Assembly: GCA_002633005.1 (NCBI GenBank)
Contig: NMRA01000164.1
Coordinates: 46,289 to 110,288, forward strand
From: Phoronis australis
Lineage: Eukaryota > Phoronida > Phoronidae
Length of the DNA: 64,000 nucleotides
Reading direction: 5' to 3'
Both the position numbers and the translations under genes were made by a program. The notes beneath the pieces are model-generated. The model saw only the letters and a program-made list of their open reading frames with translations, was not told the origin of the DNA and did no database searches. Of this stretch, positions 11,801 to 23,578 are shown in pieces (position 1 is the stretch's first letter; each line of letters starts with the position of its first letter).

Positions 11801-14800
11801 ATCTTGTTGCTTTTGTGACAATTATTCCGTTCTGAATGGACAGCTCGTTATTAGGCAGTCCTTGGATATTCCATTCACAAACTATTGAGTTGTCAACCAA
11901 AGCTTCAATAATAGACAGATTTGGCGTGTATGGAATCTTCCGCTTTTTAAGAGTTTTTTCCCATGATGACAAAAGACCGAGCCTGAACTCCTGATTGAAG
12001 GGTCCAGCGTATGATAGGAATCCTGTAAGTATGAGTACGTCGCCTACCAGTCGATCTATGCTGGCCATGAGCTCCTGACTTACAGTTGTCCACCTTTCTC
12101 GTTCGCCCGCCAAACCAGTTATAAGTTCTGTGGCGGCGTTCATCTTTTTTCTGCAAGCCATAGCTCCGTCGCTTACGCGTTTTTTCTCGAGCATCGCGGC
12201 ATCGTACTGATCCTTTGAACGTGCAAGATCTTGCTCTTTCTCATCCAGAGTAGCCTGTGCAGCATTGAGCTCAACTGTGGCTGCCTCTAATCTATTTTGC
12301 TGTATGGCTAAGTTAGCCTTCAGGGGGAGGACATCTTTATTTATTCCAAAAAACACAGACATGGCAACTGTCCAAGACAGTAACCCTGCAACATCTCCAC
12401 AAACCTTCTTGGCACATTCCAATGTATAGTCTTCCATTTCAAGGTAAGGAGCTAATAATTCCACAGTTTCATCGTTTATTATGTCCTTTGGGAAATTCAA
12501 AAGACTGTTGAGAAAGGTGGATTGTCCCATAAGTTTGAGCGATTCTCCCCAACTTGGTTTCGGACAAGGCCTTTCGGGGTCTGCTGTGACAGTATCCATT
12601 TTCTTCTGAAAAAGGATAAGAACACAATCCATGATTCTCATAATCAAGTGTGGAGGTTTTCCAAGTTTCTTTACTGTTGCAATATGTGTTGGTTTGATAG
12701 TTAATAAGGCTGCTTCAGCTGCCTCAAGTGCTGGCTTCGCGGCTTCCAGCTTTGTTTCAGCCAGTGCTTTGTCAACGCCAATGGCATCAACAATAGCTTG
12801 AGCTTTGTCTTTTACTTTCTGAACGGCAAGTTTCACCTTTTCGGCTGCCTGTGCACTCAGTGTTACTATTTTCAATTCTTCGTCAGCCTTTTTGTTGGCA
12901 ACCTCAAGCTCCTTTTCTTTGATTACCAATTCTTTTGACAATTGATCCACTGAATTCGATGCTTCCAACAATTTAGTAAGGCCCATATTCATCCTGGTTG
13001 CCAATTCACTTATGGCAGCATGTTTTTCGTTATAGATTGTCTTATATCCGTTCAGAAATGACAAATATGATTTTGGCGTGACGTAGGTTTGGCGTCTAAA
13101 TCGTTCAAAGTAGTTTTCACATGTTCCTTTAACCATATCGTGAACTTCTCCCATCATTTCTGTCAGCTGTGTCTTAGAAGAAGCAGACGCTACTATTTCA
13201 AATGAGGAGAGAAGGTACGTTGAAACCGCCACCAGGGCATCGCAAGGCCACGTTTGAAACCAGTTAATAGTACATCCGGATATTAGGCCTGGAAATTTTA
13301 ATGCCCTGCTTCTAAATTTTTCTCCCACCGGAGAGAAACAGAGGACAATGTGCAAGTTTCTTCTAACCCTTGAAATAAAATATTCATACAAAATTTCAGG
13401 CGATTGAGGTGCACGAGGTTTTTCAGCTTTCATCACGTGACTCAGCTCACCAATAATCTCGTCAAGCTCGTCCCTTGCGAAGAGGTTTGAAATATCTCCA
13501 GAGCTAAGGACACTGTTTAGATACTCGAGGAAAGATTCGTCTTTTACTTCGTTGTCGGTGAAGATAAACGTCAAGCCTTTTCCGTGCTGTCCTGTTTCCC
13601 GATACATGTATTTAATGTCTTCCAACAGGTTAGCGACGTTATAAGAACGACTAAGTGTTATCTGGAACGTTAGGTAGCCCGCAATAAAAGAAGCCAAGCG
13701 TGTAATAGATTGTTTTCCGGAACCTCCCACTCCTACCAAAAGCGCTGCTCCTCGAGGAATAGCAAGAATTCGAGCGACCTTGACAAGGTTAATAATGCAA
13801 TCCTTGAAAAATACCATATCCATTCCTGTCCCTCTAACTTGTTCGTTGTACTGTTCCATGAAATGGTTCAAACGATCACGAACCGCTTCAAAATCCCTTA
13901 TGCCCTCGTATACCTTTGGCATTTCAAGCATTGCATCATCTATTTCTTCTTCTCCTGTAAATTCTGGAGGGTCTCTCATAAAGTTAACAAAGTATGTTTG
14001 ATCTTCAAGAAATGCAGCGCAAGTGTCACCCAAGATTTGACTCCCAACATTTCTCAAGGTTGCCTCAAACCACTGTTTATCTTCAAAGTTTACGAACCTG
14101 TCTGCTATAGCACGGGTACATTCATGTTTCCACAGTCCTAAAACCTGATCTTCACTTGAACACTCCTGGGGTTTTATCTGAAGCATACCTTCCCAAATTC
14201 TGGAGAGGTCTCTCAAATTGAACACATAATGGAATTTGGCAGGAGTTGGTAACATTTTCGTTTTAGTCTTTTGCCATATTATGCGCGTCGTTCCTATTAA
14301 ACTACTGATAATATTGCAGGCTTCGTCAGAGAATCTTTGAGGACAGAAGTAGCCACATCCGATTGTTCCAAAAATAGAGTCAATGGAATTGTTCGAGGGT
14401 ATAGTGCAGTTGAATATTGAGAACTGTCGCTTTAATCTTTCGGGTATATCGTTACGGCCTCCACCAGGATGTATCATGGCCGCGATGTATTGAATATCCA
14501 CAATATTTGTGAATTCTCCCGGTTTTTCTAGGCTGTAAAAACCTTGCATTTCTATGGTTTGTCGCGTGATTTCATTTGTTACTTGGTCACCCCATTCATT
14601 GATTAGAGGCATGTTGATGTCATCGATAAACACGGTCATCTTCCGTCCTCCTGGTGGACCAAAAGTACTACCCATGCGTTTGTCAACGTAACTTTCAATG
14701 TTTTTTTGGAACATTAAAGGAGATGTTGCGGAGGAGAAGTTGATAACCTTTACTAGATGTTCTTCAGGATTTTTCTGTGACATAAACCCATTAATCATCA

Positions 14801-17800
14801 CAGTTTTGGCAGTACCCTGTTCCCCTATAAGCAGGACACATCTTTCCTGGTGGGCTATAGTTTCTATTAAGAAAGTCGTGCGCACGTTGTCCACATTTGG
14901 TACTAGAATTGATGAAAACTCGGGAATGGAATCTGTCGGATAAACGTACTGTTCTACACGCTGAGACCAATGTTCCCATTCGCCATTTGTATTTACCATA
15001 TACTCAAACAATGTTTCGTTCGGCTGTATATCGGGAAATGGTAAGTGAGGGAAATTCTTCAACATGAACGATTCCATCTTGGCACGGTCATCTAACTCAA
15101 CCAAAGCCCCCAAGCTCCACATAAGTGCAAAGACAAAGATCTTTTCGTGAGTTTCAATAGTCAGTGATTGCGCATGAAGTTCATCAGTCAATGGAATCAG
15201 TCCCCCGACGATATTACAAGCTTGTGCAATAATGTTACATTGATAGACCTTCATCTTCTTATTCAGCGAGTGTTCGACGAACAAATATAGCTCATCAAAA
15301 CAACTTTCAAACAGAGGAATGAAGATGTCACGTTCTCTTTGGATTCTTCGTCGAAGCCATCCCTCTACAAGCGGTCGCCAATCAAGAACTGAGGAGCTCA
15401 TGAAGACCATACCATTTCTCGAAACTGTAGCTGGTGATGCGTTATCAATATTATGGACTTCAAAAAGGACCTTTGAATTGGCTGCCATTGGAATTCTGTC
15501 GCCATTTGCTAGCGTAAGTGTCTTATTGTCGTCTAGAACTGAGTTCAAATTTTCAATCCAGACAGCATCAACTGGACCATCAAGAACAATCCATATGTGA
15601 TCATTTTTCTTAGATTTTAGGCATCTCCTCCACAACGTTGAAAATATGCCATCTGTCCAGTCATTTGTGGCTACATCTAACCGTCCAAACATGTGTGCTG
15701 CCGTAATAGCTTTTGGGTTCATCCTCATTTCCCTGTGGGGTTTTCCCAAAGTCGTGAAGGCTTTCAGCAACATGTGAATGCAACACGTTTTTCCAGCGCC
15801 ACTTGGACCTAGTGTCATTATTCCGTGTCTTACTAGCACTGTTTCGTACAGTTGGAAGATTTTAAGGTTCCATGGTGGATGGTTTGTGAGACCTTCTTCT
15901 TCCATATGGTGTGCAAGAGCCACTTGCAAGTCCAAATGTTGTGCCCCTTCCATTTTGATACCGGGAAATAGGTCTTCCACCAGGCTAAGAAAAAGTGGTT
16001 CGTCTTCATCTACTAGTTTGCTTAAATTCATATCCCTAAGAACCCTCATCACAATAGTATTCTCACTTTCAACAGAATGAAGGCGCTTTTGAGCCCCAAG
16101 AGTGCGAAGAACGGAAAGAATGTTCCTGAGACCAAAATCATAATGCACTTGCTTTGAAAGTTGTTCCTCACACAGTTTGTACAGTGTAAAAAATTTCTGC
16201 GCAAGTATGACATTGTCAACAAATCCACAGCTGGCCAGTTTAACTCTTATGATAATCTGGCGATCAGGAACCATCATTGCTACAGTTCTAAATTGAATTT
16301 TTAGGTTCTCTGGAAGCTCTTGACGCCCGGCATAACCTGGATTCATCGTTATGAATAGACCAAATTCGGGATTTAAGTCAACAGTGTCACCGTCTGAGAA
16401 GACAAAACTCTTCTTTCTTTCCTTCTTTGCAGAGAGAATTATGTAAATCTGTTGTGCGGCTACAGACAATACTGGTAGATCAATACGGTTGAATTCGTCG
16501 AAGCAGCCCCACGATCCAGACTGAGCTAGACCCTTGAATATTCGACCTAAACCCCTGAAATCCATTTGATCAGAACAGTTAAAGACAACCACATACTTGC
16601 CGAGCGCCTTACCCATATCTTTTGTAGTCTCTGTTTTACCAGTTCCAGCAGGACCAGCTGGTGCTCCTCCCATTGACATTCCAAGAGCTTGTGCCAGTGT
16701 TATGTAGCATCTGTCAGTGAGAGGTGTTATAACTAGACGGTCGGTATTACCCAAAAATTCGTTCTGATACACAAAGTCAACGTCTGTTATAGACACGGTG
16801 CACGTATCAGCGTCTTCCCTAAAATAGAATCGACTCTGCTTTAGCCATTCAAAGTCTGTCAAAGATCGAACGTGCATTTTACACAGATCTTCGAAAATGT
16901 CTCGTTGGTGGACGTGTATGGTTATGAGAGTTTCAAATTTGAGTCTCTCGAATTTAGACAGATCCATAGTTGTTTGGTTGATCAGCATGTTCAGCCAGTC
17001 CAGAAATCTTTGATTTGTTATCGGCATGATCTTTTTATCATATCTTGTGTGAAGTAGAGCGTGCTCTGAATCCCGTGTCCAAATTATTTGCAGAGTTAGA
17101 AGGCTAATCTGTGCTATAGAATGCTGCAAGAAAGATAGTAAATCGAAGTCGTCAAGCGATATCTGCACTGCAACTTCACGTATGATTATATGCAGCGCTT
17201 TTCTTTGCTTCGTCAATAGTTCTCCAAGCCAGCACTCTACATTCCCACGTGCATTTACTGTGTCTTCTAGCTTGATAGTTTCACCTTCTCTGGAACTCAC
17301 TGATATAATACGATCATAATCTTTTTGGTGGAACGTAACGCTGTTGAGATTATCAAAGATGCCAGCTAAATGAGACTGGATGGTATGCGAGTCGCTTGCT
17401 TGTCCTAAAATCTCCAGAAGAGCTGGGTCTGATACGAAGAAAAATCTCGGGAAGATTTTTCGTTTTGCTTCAAGGTAGCCTGTGAGAGATTTCTGACAAA
17501 GTTCTAACTGCTCGAGCAAATGCGGAAGCAAGTGGCCCAAAGTTTCGTCTCCAGTACAACAGGTTATTACGTTGGGCATTTCACGGGCCTTTATCATAAT
17601 CTTTATCCAAGACTTGTCGATATTTGAAAACCGCTTTGCTTCTTTTGGTAACTGTTTTGCTATATCACCTCCAACAAATACAGCTTCTAGATAAATCCAT
17701 AGATTTTGTACTGTCAACCAGTTGTCGATGATTTCTGCCGTGTTAGATAGTTTATTGACCCAATCTTGTATTGATTTTTTGAATGGCGCATTATATCTGT

Positions 17801-20800
17801 TACTGACGAGCGAACTGAGGATCATAAGACTGTCTTCGACATTCGCTACAATATCCATTGTTTCGTTACCTTTGAGAAGTAGCTCGCCTCTTGTCTTGAA
17901 CTGACTGAATGAGAATACCTGCGCAGTCCAATCAATGGTTACTTGTTTGAGTTTTGCCTCTATATCTCTTTCTTTCATGGCAGCGATGCAAGTGTCTTCG
18001 ATTTCATCTTTAAACTCAAGCAGCGGGGCTTCCATAATGTGCTTTAGAGAAAAGGTTTCAGAATTTATGTCGAAAGAATGACCAGTTATTTCAGCCAAAC
18101 GACTCCAGTGCCGTTCCTTCATGGCATTATTGGCCATATGCTCCAGCAAAGGACATGTTTCATTGAAATCGTCAATTTTCTTTTTAAGGTCCAGAAATGC
18201 TCTCCATTCTTTTAACCCCTTTGGCAATTTTCTGCACCTGTTTTGGAATTCCACGAGGTCCGTGTTGATTTTTGCTATGTCCACATCAGTCCAAAGTAAG
18301 TCATAGTAACCATTAATACTTGTCATGACAGCGTCGTACAAACTGTATAGTTTGTGTAAAAGTACTAACTGCTTCCGAATTTTTTGCAAGGCAGGGTAAT
18401 CCTTTACCTCTAGCCCAAATAGTTCTTGGCCGGCTGAGTAAGTTTCAAAGTTGCGCCAAAGTTCATCAAACTTACTTTGAAACACCGTAAGTCGATCGCT
18501 GGCTTCATCTGGATGAATTCCGTCTTCCATCGGACCCTCCTGTTCGTAATCCTTCACAAACTTGTCCAGTTTTATTTCAAAAGCTGCCACAGACTCGAAA
18601 AGCTCCTGTTTGAAACCTGGTTGTATTTTCACAAGTGTATCTTGAAGATCACTAGCGACTTGCAGCAGCTTTGTGAAAGCATAGCTTAAACCATCTACTT
18701 TGTTGCTTTCGTCAGAAGCCATTTCTACACCAAAGGCGGATAGCATGGCATATGCTTCCTCAATTTGAGACTGACTGACATCGATTTCGATATGTCGATG
18801 ACGAACTCTCTCAAGAGACGCCATTGTTTGTCTTACGTCCTCCAAGTCTTTTATTGGCCGACCAAGCTGTCTGGCTTCTTCGTCAATAAATTCGAATATA
18901 GAGTGAAGCTGGCGTCTAAACTTTTCATTAAGGTGCTTGGCGTAGACCATTTGCCAACTCTTTATTTCGACTTTAAGAGCCAGTTTCAACTTTTCTGTTT
19001 GCATCCAAATTGGCCCAACTGCAATTCCCTCTGGAATGTCCTTAATTTCCTCAATATACTCTTCGTATTTCACAATTTCTTCTCTGAACTCAGACAGAGT
19101 TGGATTGCGTTTAAGAAACTGACTCACAGTTTCTTCACGGTCATCCTCCCACAGGAAGCTGTACTTTGAGTATACAGAAAGCTCCTTTTGAACGAACTCT
19201 CGGCAGCTTGGAATGGCTGCGCTCAAAGCAAGGATATATTTTGTGACGTCTTTGTGATCTGCTACACTTCTGTAGTAGTTCTTAAGGTTAGTAGGTGATA
19301 TTTCACTTACGTCATCAGTTCCAGCGAAATGCACAGTCGACAGACCACTTTCGAGTGCAACTGGAAGTTTTTGCACCAGATATCGATCTTGACCCCAAAG
19401 TGCAATGTGTTGACTCACTTCAATTACATTGTGGGTTACTTTCGTGAGTGTGTGTTGTATGTCTTCTAAACTTGGTTTCATCACAACATTTGGAATTTCT
19501 AATACAATGTCTGTTTTAAATATTGGATAGTTCTTCTGCTCAGACCTATCTTGTGAATCTAGAGTACGGGTTTTGCTTGCTAAGAACATGCGTTTTCTGA
19601 CGGTATCAAGAGAAGTTCTAGTAGCTTTCACCAATGCGTCTAAATTCTTCTGGCTATACAAGTTCAGAAGTTCAACGCACTCCTCACGGACCACTTCGGC
19701 CTTTTCATTCAATTGGTCTTTACTTCTTGTTCTACCCCGCCAGTCGTAGTCCGGACCAATAACAACCCCAGCTTTATTCATAAACATTCGAAGAATCCTC
19801 ACTACTGTGTCTTCTACCTTCTGACTTTTGAAGTCCAAGCTCTTACCACATTTAGAGCAATTTGTAATGGCGTTTTGTAGGAACTCGTCTAATGACCATG
19901 TTGTGCCGATTTCTGGCAAAGGACAGAGAATCGTGAGAGTCATGTTCTCTAGTGTGCCGTCTATGTGCGATTCTTTAAGACTGCTTACTTGACGAATGTG
20001 AAATTCTACGTCATCGAGTTCTTTTTCAGCCGATTCAAAAAAATTAGTTAAGCCTAACGAGGCCCACGTGAGAGACAGAACTCCCGGCCGAAAAATACTA
20101 TCCAACTTTTCTAGAGACGGTTTCATTGCTCCGGTGTACAACTGAGGAATCATTTCTCTGATGCAACAATCCCGTTGTAAGAGGTACTCCAACTTCTCAC
20201 TGTACATTTTGAATCTCTCTCGATTATAGAACAGCATCTTTACGGCGTCGGGCAACTCAAGATCCATCTTAACCAAAGCGTCTGCCTCTCTCATAGTTTC
20301 CAGAAGCATTGGATCAAAATTGACAAACAACTCCAACGTTTCGGGATGTCTGATGAATATCGGTACAAAGAGAGATGACATGACGTTGTCCACCTGCTTT
20401 ACCCATGCCCTGTAATACAATGTTTCAAATTCTATCAAAGTGGTGGCAAACCTATTGAACATTTTTATTATTGGTTTTGCCTTCTTAGACTTTAGTAATG
20501 TTGGGTGTTTCTCAAAGATGTCCATGGGATCTCTTATTCGCCGGTATAGATGTCTTGCCCAAGCAATCTTTCCTGCCACAGGTGGCATGTCTCTGTAAGT
20601 AGGAACGTCAGATTTTTGCTTGTCATATAAATCTCGCATTCGCTCTAATTCTTGGCCATAGTAGACAAGAATGCTCTTGTATTTATTCCTGATCTGGTAG
20701 TCGTCTATGATTCCAAGGTTTTCAAATTTATTCAGCAGACTAACGGCACTGCCTATATCTGTTATCTTTTCAAAGTTGTTGTCCAAAAAGTTCTGTATTT

Positions 20801-22635
20801 GAACCTCGAGTTCGCCAATACATCTCTTGAACTCCTCGAAGTCGTCGTCAAAGTCTTTATTTCTGTGATCCATCATGTCATACGGCTTCTTCTTCATTTG
20901 TTGGATGATGTTGCTGAATCTAACAACGAGAGGTTCTACGCCTTCTATATTTGATGCACCGATCACGCTGTATTTCTCCATTGTGTTGAATAAGTATACC
21001 AACTTATCAATTCTTTTGCAGAAGGCATCAAACTTTCCAAATATGTACATTTCCGAAAATTCAAAGGACCTTTCTTCAGGACTTTGTTGGTTCCGTTTGG
21101 TCACTCGTCTAAAAGCGTCTTTGTATTCGGTGTGGAGACGGGTACACGATTTCAATTTTTCCATCAGTGGACCTCTTTCTTCGTCCCATATCATTTTTGT
21201 CCCTTCTTCGGTCACGTATGACTTGCATGCCTTCACCATTTGGTTTGTAACCTTTCGGAATATTGAAGTCATTTTCTCAGGTGTGTTGTAGTACAGCGAA
21301 ACATTGTACACCATTCGTATGGCATTGATGAGGTTTGGAATAGAATTTATCATGGAGACTGGGTCGCACCTGTAAAGAGGCAAGCACACCTTTTCCAATG
21401 TACTTAGATATTTCACGTTGTCTTTGGCTTCATTTGCCGCATTGGTGACTCGTTTGTCCAAATCGACCCATTTCTTTATGACTCGCGACTTGGCGTTCTG
21501 TAAAGTACAGATCACCATTTTACACTTATGCCCTTGGTTGTGTTGCAGTACCGAACCAAATCGAGCTTGCAGTAACTTCCAGTGCTCGATCTCGGCCATT
21601 GGGCCCGTGTTGTCGGCTTCCCTTCGTATTCGGTCACTCTCTATAATGACGCGCTCAATTTGCTTGCACCAAGTAAGCACTAGTTCTTCCATCTTTCGGA
21701 CTGTTTCGCTGCTGTGTGACGCGTGCGCGCAATCGACAGGTGTGTGCAAGTCACCCACATTTAAGTGACTCGAATCTGCGAGGTGCACAGTCCCGTCTAG
21801 TGAGTTTTGTGTGACGTCAACATATTCAACAAAGTTGTCAAAGTCGTTGAGGAATGTTTTCTTCATTCTTTCAGAAAATATAACGTCTTTATCAATGTTC
21901 CAGCCGCCATGCATGGCGTGCAGCTGCGGCCTGTAAACGTTCTTGAGAACTCTGTTCATTCCATTCAGCAGTCCCTGCCTTGCATCCAATACACCAAAGA
22001 ATATTTCTTCGCTTATGTTCTTCATGTTAATAGCAACGTCCACTCTGGTTCGTAAGAAGTAGAGGCAGATTCCAGTCAGAGCTGGTCCGCAGCCATCGGT
22101 CATAAACAGGCGCATGTACTTGCCGCCTTTTACAGTACCTGGAATAACGCGCCCACATTCTTCGACAAGCAGCACGTCGGCTTCTTGGTAGTATACTTTA
22201 ATACTTTTCGACTCTCCCTTGAAGAACGCTTCCAGATAATTGAGGTGTTCACAGCTGTCTAATATAAATTCTTCTACTGCGTGAAGATCAAGGTTGAGGT
22301 AGCAGCTAATGTAGTTGAAAATGAAGCCATGTTCACTTCGGAGCCTGACTCGTCTTAGTTCTCGCTCTTCCTTAGCTCTTACCTGGAAGCAAACCACCAA
22401 CTTACGGGTTATGGTAATATCAACTTACTGTGCCTTCTGCGTAAGAATATTGGACACTCAATGAACGATGTGCAAAATAATCAACGCGGTTCCAGGTTCC
22501 AGAGTTGCTGTTCATGGTAATTAGTTCAAAAGATTAAATTTTCGCAACTTCTTTGATTAGGAACCTGGAAGCAAAGGAAAATTAAAATTTTACCTGTCTG
22601 CGCTGCTCATACTTTGAGTGGACAGCATCTAGCAT
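8175..22635 (-). CDS. DNAH5/8-like: Axonemal outer-arm dynein heavy chain, DNAH5/DNAH8 class (complete, 3 coding exons)
   Basis: Motor heavy chain of the ciliary outer dynein arm: an AAA+ ATPase that slides doublet microtubules. Spliced exons 22635-22594, 22382-9414 and 8870-8175, both introns phase 0, give about 4,568 aa, close to human DNAH5 (about 4,620). Seen in order: N-terminal tail; linker; four P-loops, AAA1 GPAGTGKT (K about 1930), AAA2 GPSGAGKT (about 2212), AAA3 GEQGTAKT (about 2540), AAA4 GVGGSGKQ (about 2904); AAA1 Walker B CFDEFNR; stalk coiled coils about 3138-3246 and 3366-3445 around the microtubule-binding domain; AAA5/AAA6; C-terminal domain ending ALCDTK. Remembered family sequence matches DNAH5/8 better than other dyneins along the whole length, including the far N-terminus. 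The start is the ATG at 22635, directly preceded by an in-frame stop. All P-loop lysines are present, so it should be functional. DNAH5 versus DNAH8 is not resolved; it may predate their split. Confidence 0.95.
8871..9413 (-). other. Dynein intron 2 (543 bp)
   Basis: GT-AG intron, donor GTATGT and acceptor TTCTTCGCAG. AT-rich; nothing else recognised inside. Confidence 0.85.
9414..22382 (-). CDS. DNAH5/8-like: Dynein heavy chain, giant exon 2 (12,969 bp, 4,323 codons)
   Basis: One uninterrupted reading frame covers the tail, linker, AAA1 to AAA6 and the start of the C-terminal region. It opens after acceptor TTTGCTTCCAG and closes at donor CGACAG|GTATGT, after residues NIFLRQ. The frame also continues past both splice sites for a few codons (to 22400 and to 9315); those flanks are intron and do not resemble dynein. 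No frameshift or stop is present. Vertebrate orthologues split the same region into more than 70 exons. Confidence 0.95.
22383..22593 (-). other. Dynein intron 1 (211 bp) with a duplicated 3' splice-site motif
   Basis: GT-AG intron. A 13-base sequence that reads TTTGCTTCCAGGT on the minus strand spans the real acceptor (22381-22393) and also occurs exactly at 22563-22575, just inside the 5' end of the intron. The inner copy lies about 30 bases from the donor, too close to act as an acceptor. Confidence 0.75.
22594..22635 (-). CDS. DNAH5/8-like: Dynein heavy chain, coding exon 1 (14 codons)
   Basis: Encodes [14 protein letters not shown] and ends CAG|GTAAAA. It joins in phase 0 to [13 protein letters not shown] of the giant exon, giving the basic N-terminal helix expected before the [16 protein letters not shown] segment that is conserved in DNAH5/8. 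An in-frame TGA lies immediately upstream of the ATG, so no longer N-terminus exists unless there is another upstream splice. The exon is too short to be found by ORF length and was identified from reading frame and splice sites. Confidence 0.8.
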
Positions 22636-23430
22636 TCATAACTGCATTGCCAAAGATTGCTGAGTACGCTACATCAGCGCATTTCATTAACGCCAAACAC
22701 GCCAATCCATTTGTGGCATCATTTACGTGCTCCAATATTATTGTTTGTTATGAATGGGTACCATGCTCCAATATCCGACTACATGAAACTGTCCCAAGTA
22801 GAGATTCAACTAAGTTCCCCTTTTTTACTCCCAAATGCCAGGTTTTCATATCACACGATGACCTCCTCTTTTACTCATTTCATTGTCTAATAAAATGCCA
22901 AAAATTGAACCCTTATTTCAATGAAAATAATCAGGGAAGCATTCCCTAAATTAGGGACGTTGTATGAAAAGGTCCCTATTTATTTTCAATGATTGGTAAC
23001 TCAACATAGAGCGTACTCCAGATATGTATCAAAAGGTAACAATTGATTTATCAATGAAGACAATAGCATTAGAAAGTGCAACCATCGTTTAAACAACTCC
23101 GCAAATGCGGCGTGTGGATTTTTATTGTACAAGGATGAAACTCGAGCTGGTTCGTAGAGAAAAATAACATGTGTTCAGTATGATGTATGAAAAGCTTCTG
23201 GTGTGATAGTATAAAGTTATTACATATAACTTGCAAGTGAACCTATTCTACCAATCAGAATGCGCGCCAAATACAGAACTGACCAATGGAGAAGAAGCTT
23301 GGGCTGGGATGTTTGTAAATACAAATCAAGACCTAACAATAGGGGCAGCTGGATAGGATTATAGAATTAAGCTGCTACAGGTAAGAAAATACAATAGGTT
23401 ATCAGTGTCACTAAGTCCATAAACATCTGG
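22636..23430. other. Dynein upstream region
   Basis: Likely contains the dynein promoter and leader (minus strand). A four-codon upstream ORF, ATGCAGTTATGA, abuts the start codon, and another ATG overlaps it out of frame. No clear TATA box or complete X-box is seen. Confidence 0.4.
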
Positions 23431-23578
23431 GCCCAGTTGCATAAAAGTTATACGCCGTATAGCAACAATGACGTCGCATTATCACGCGTCACGATGTTAC
23501 TGTTGAACAATGCACTTGATGTCATGCAACAATCAAACTTATCCAGCGGATGTCTTTTGAAGCTTTATGCAACTCAGC
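23431..23578 (+). mobile_element. 148-bp MITE (copy 1)
   Basis: Same length and about 88% alike by eye to the reverse complement of 36599-36746, including GTTATACGCCGTATAGCAAC and AACTTATCCAGCGGAT. Flanks TCTGG and CCTGA are an imperfect target duplication. Confidence 0.75.

Noticed and set aside
10651-22055. Numerous plus-strand frames of 60-143 codons opposite the dynein
   Set aside because: They are antisense shadows of the giant exon without recognised motifs.
9315-22400. Taking the whole open frame as the dynein coding exon
   Set aside because: The first six and last 33 codons lie beyond clear splice sites, do not resemble dynein, and the spliced joints restore family sequence on both sides.
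22980-23042. RFX X-box for the ciliary dynein promoter (two GGTAAC half sites)
   Set aside because: Neither has a convincing second half site at the right spacing; half sites alone are common.
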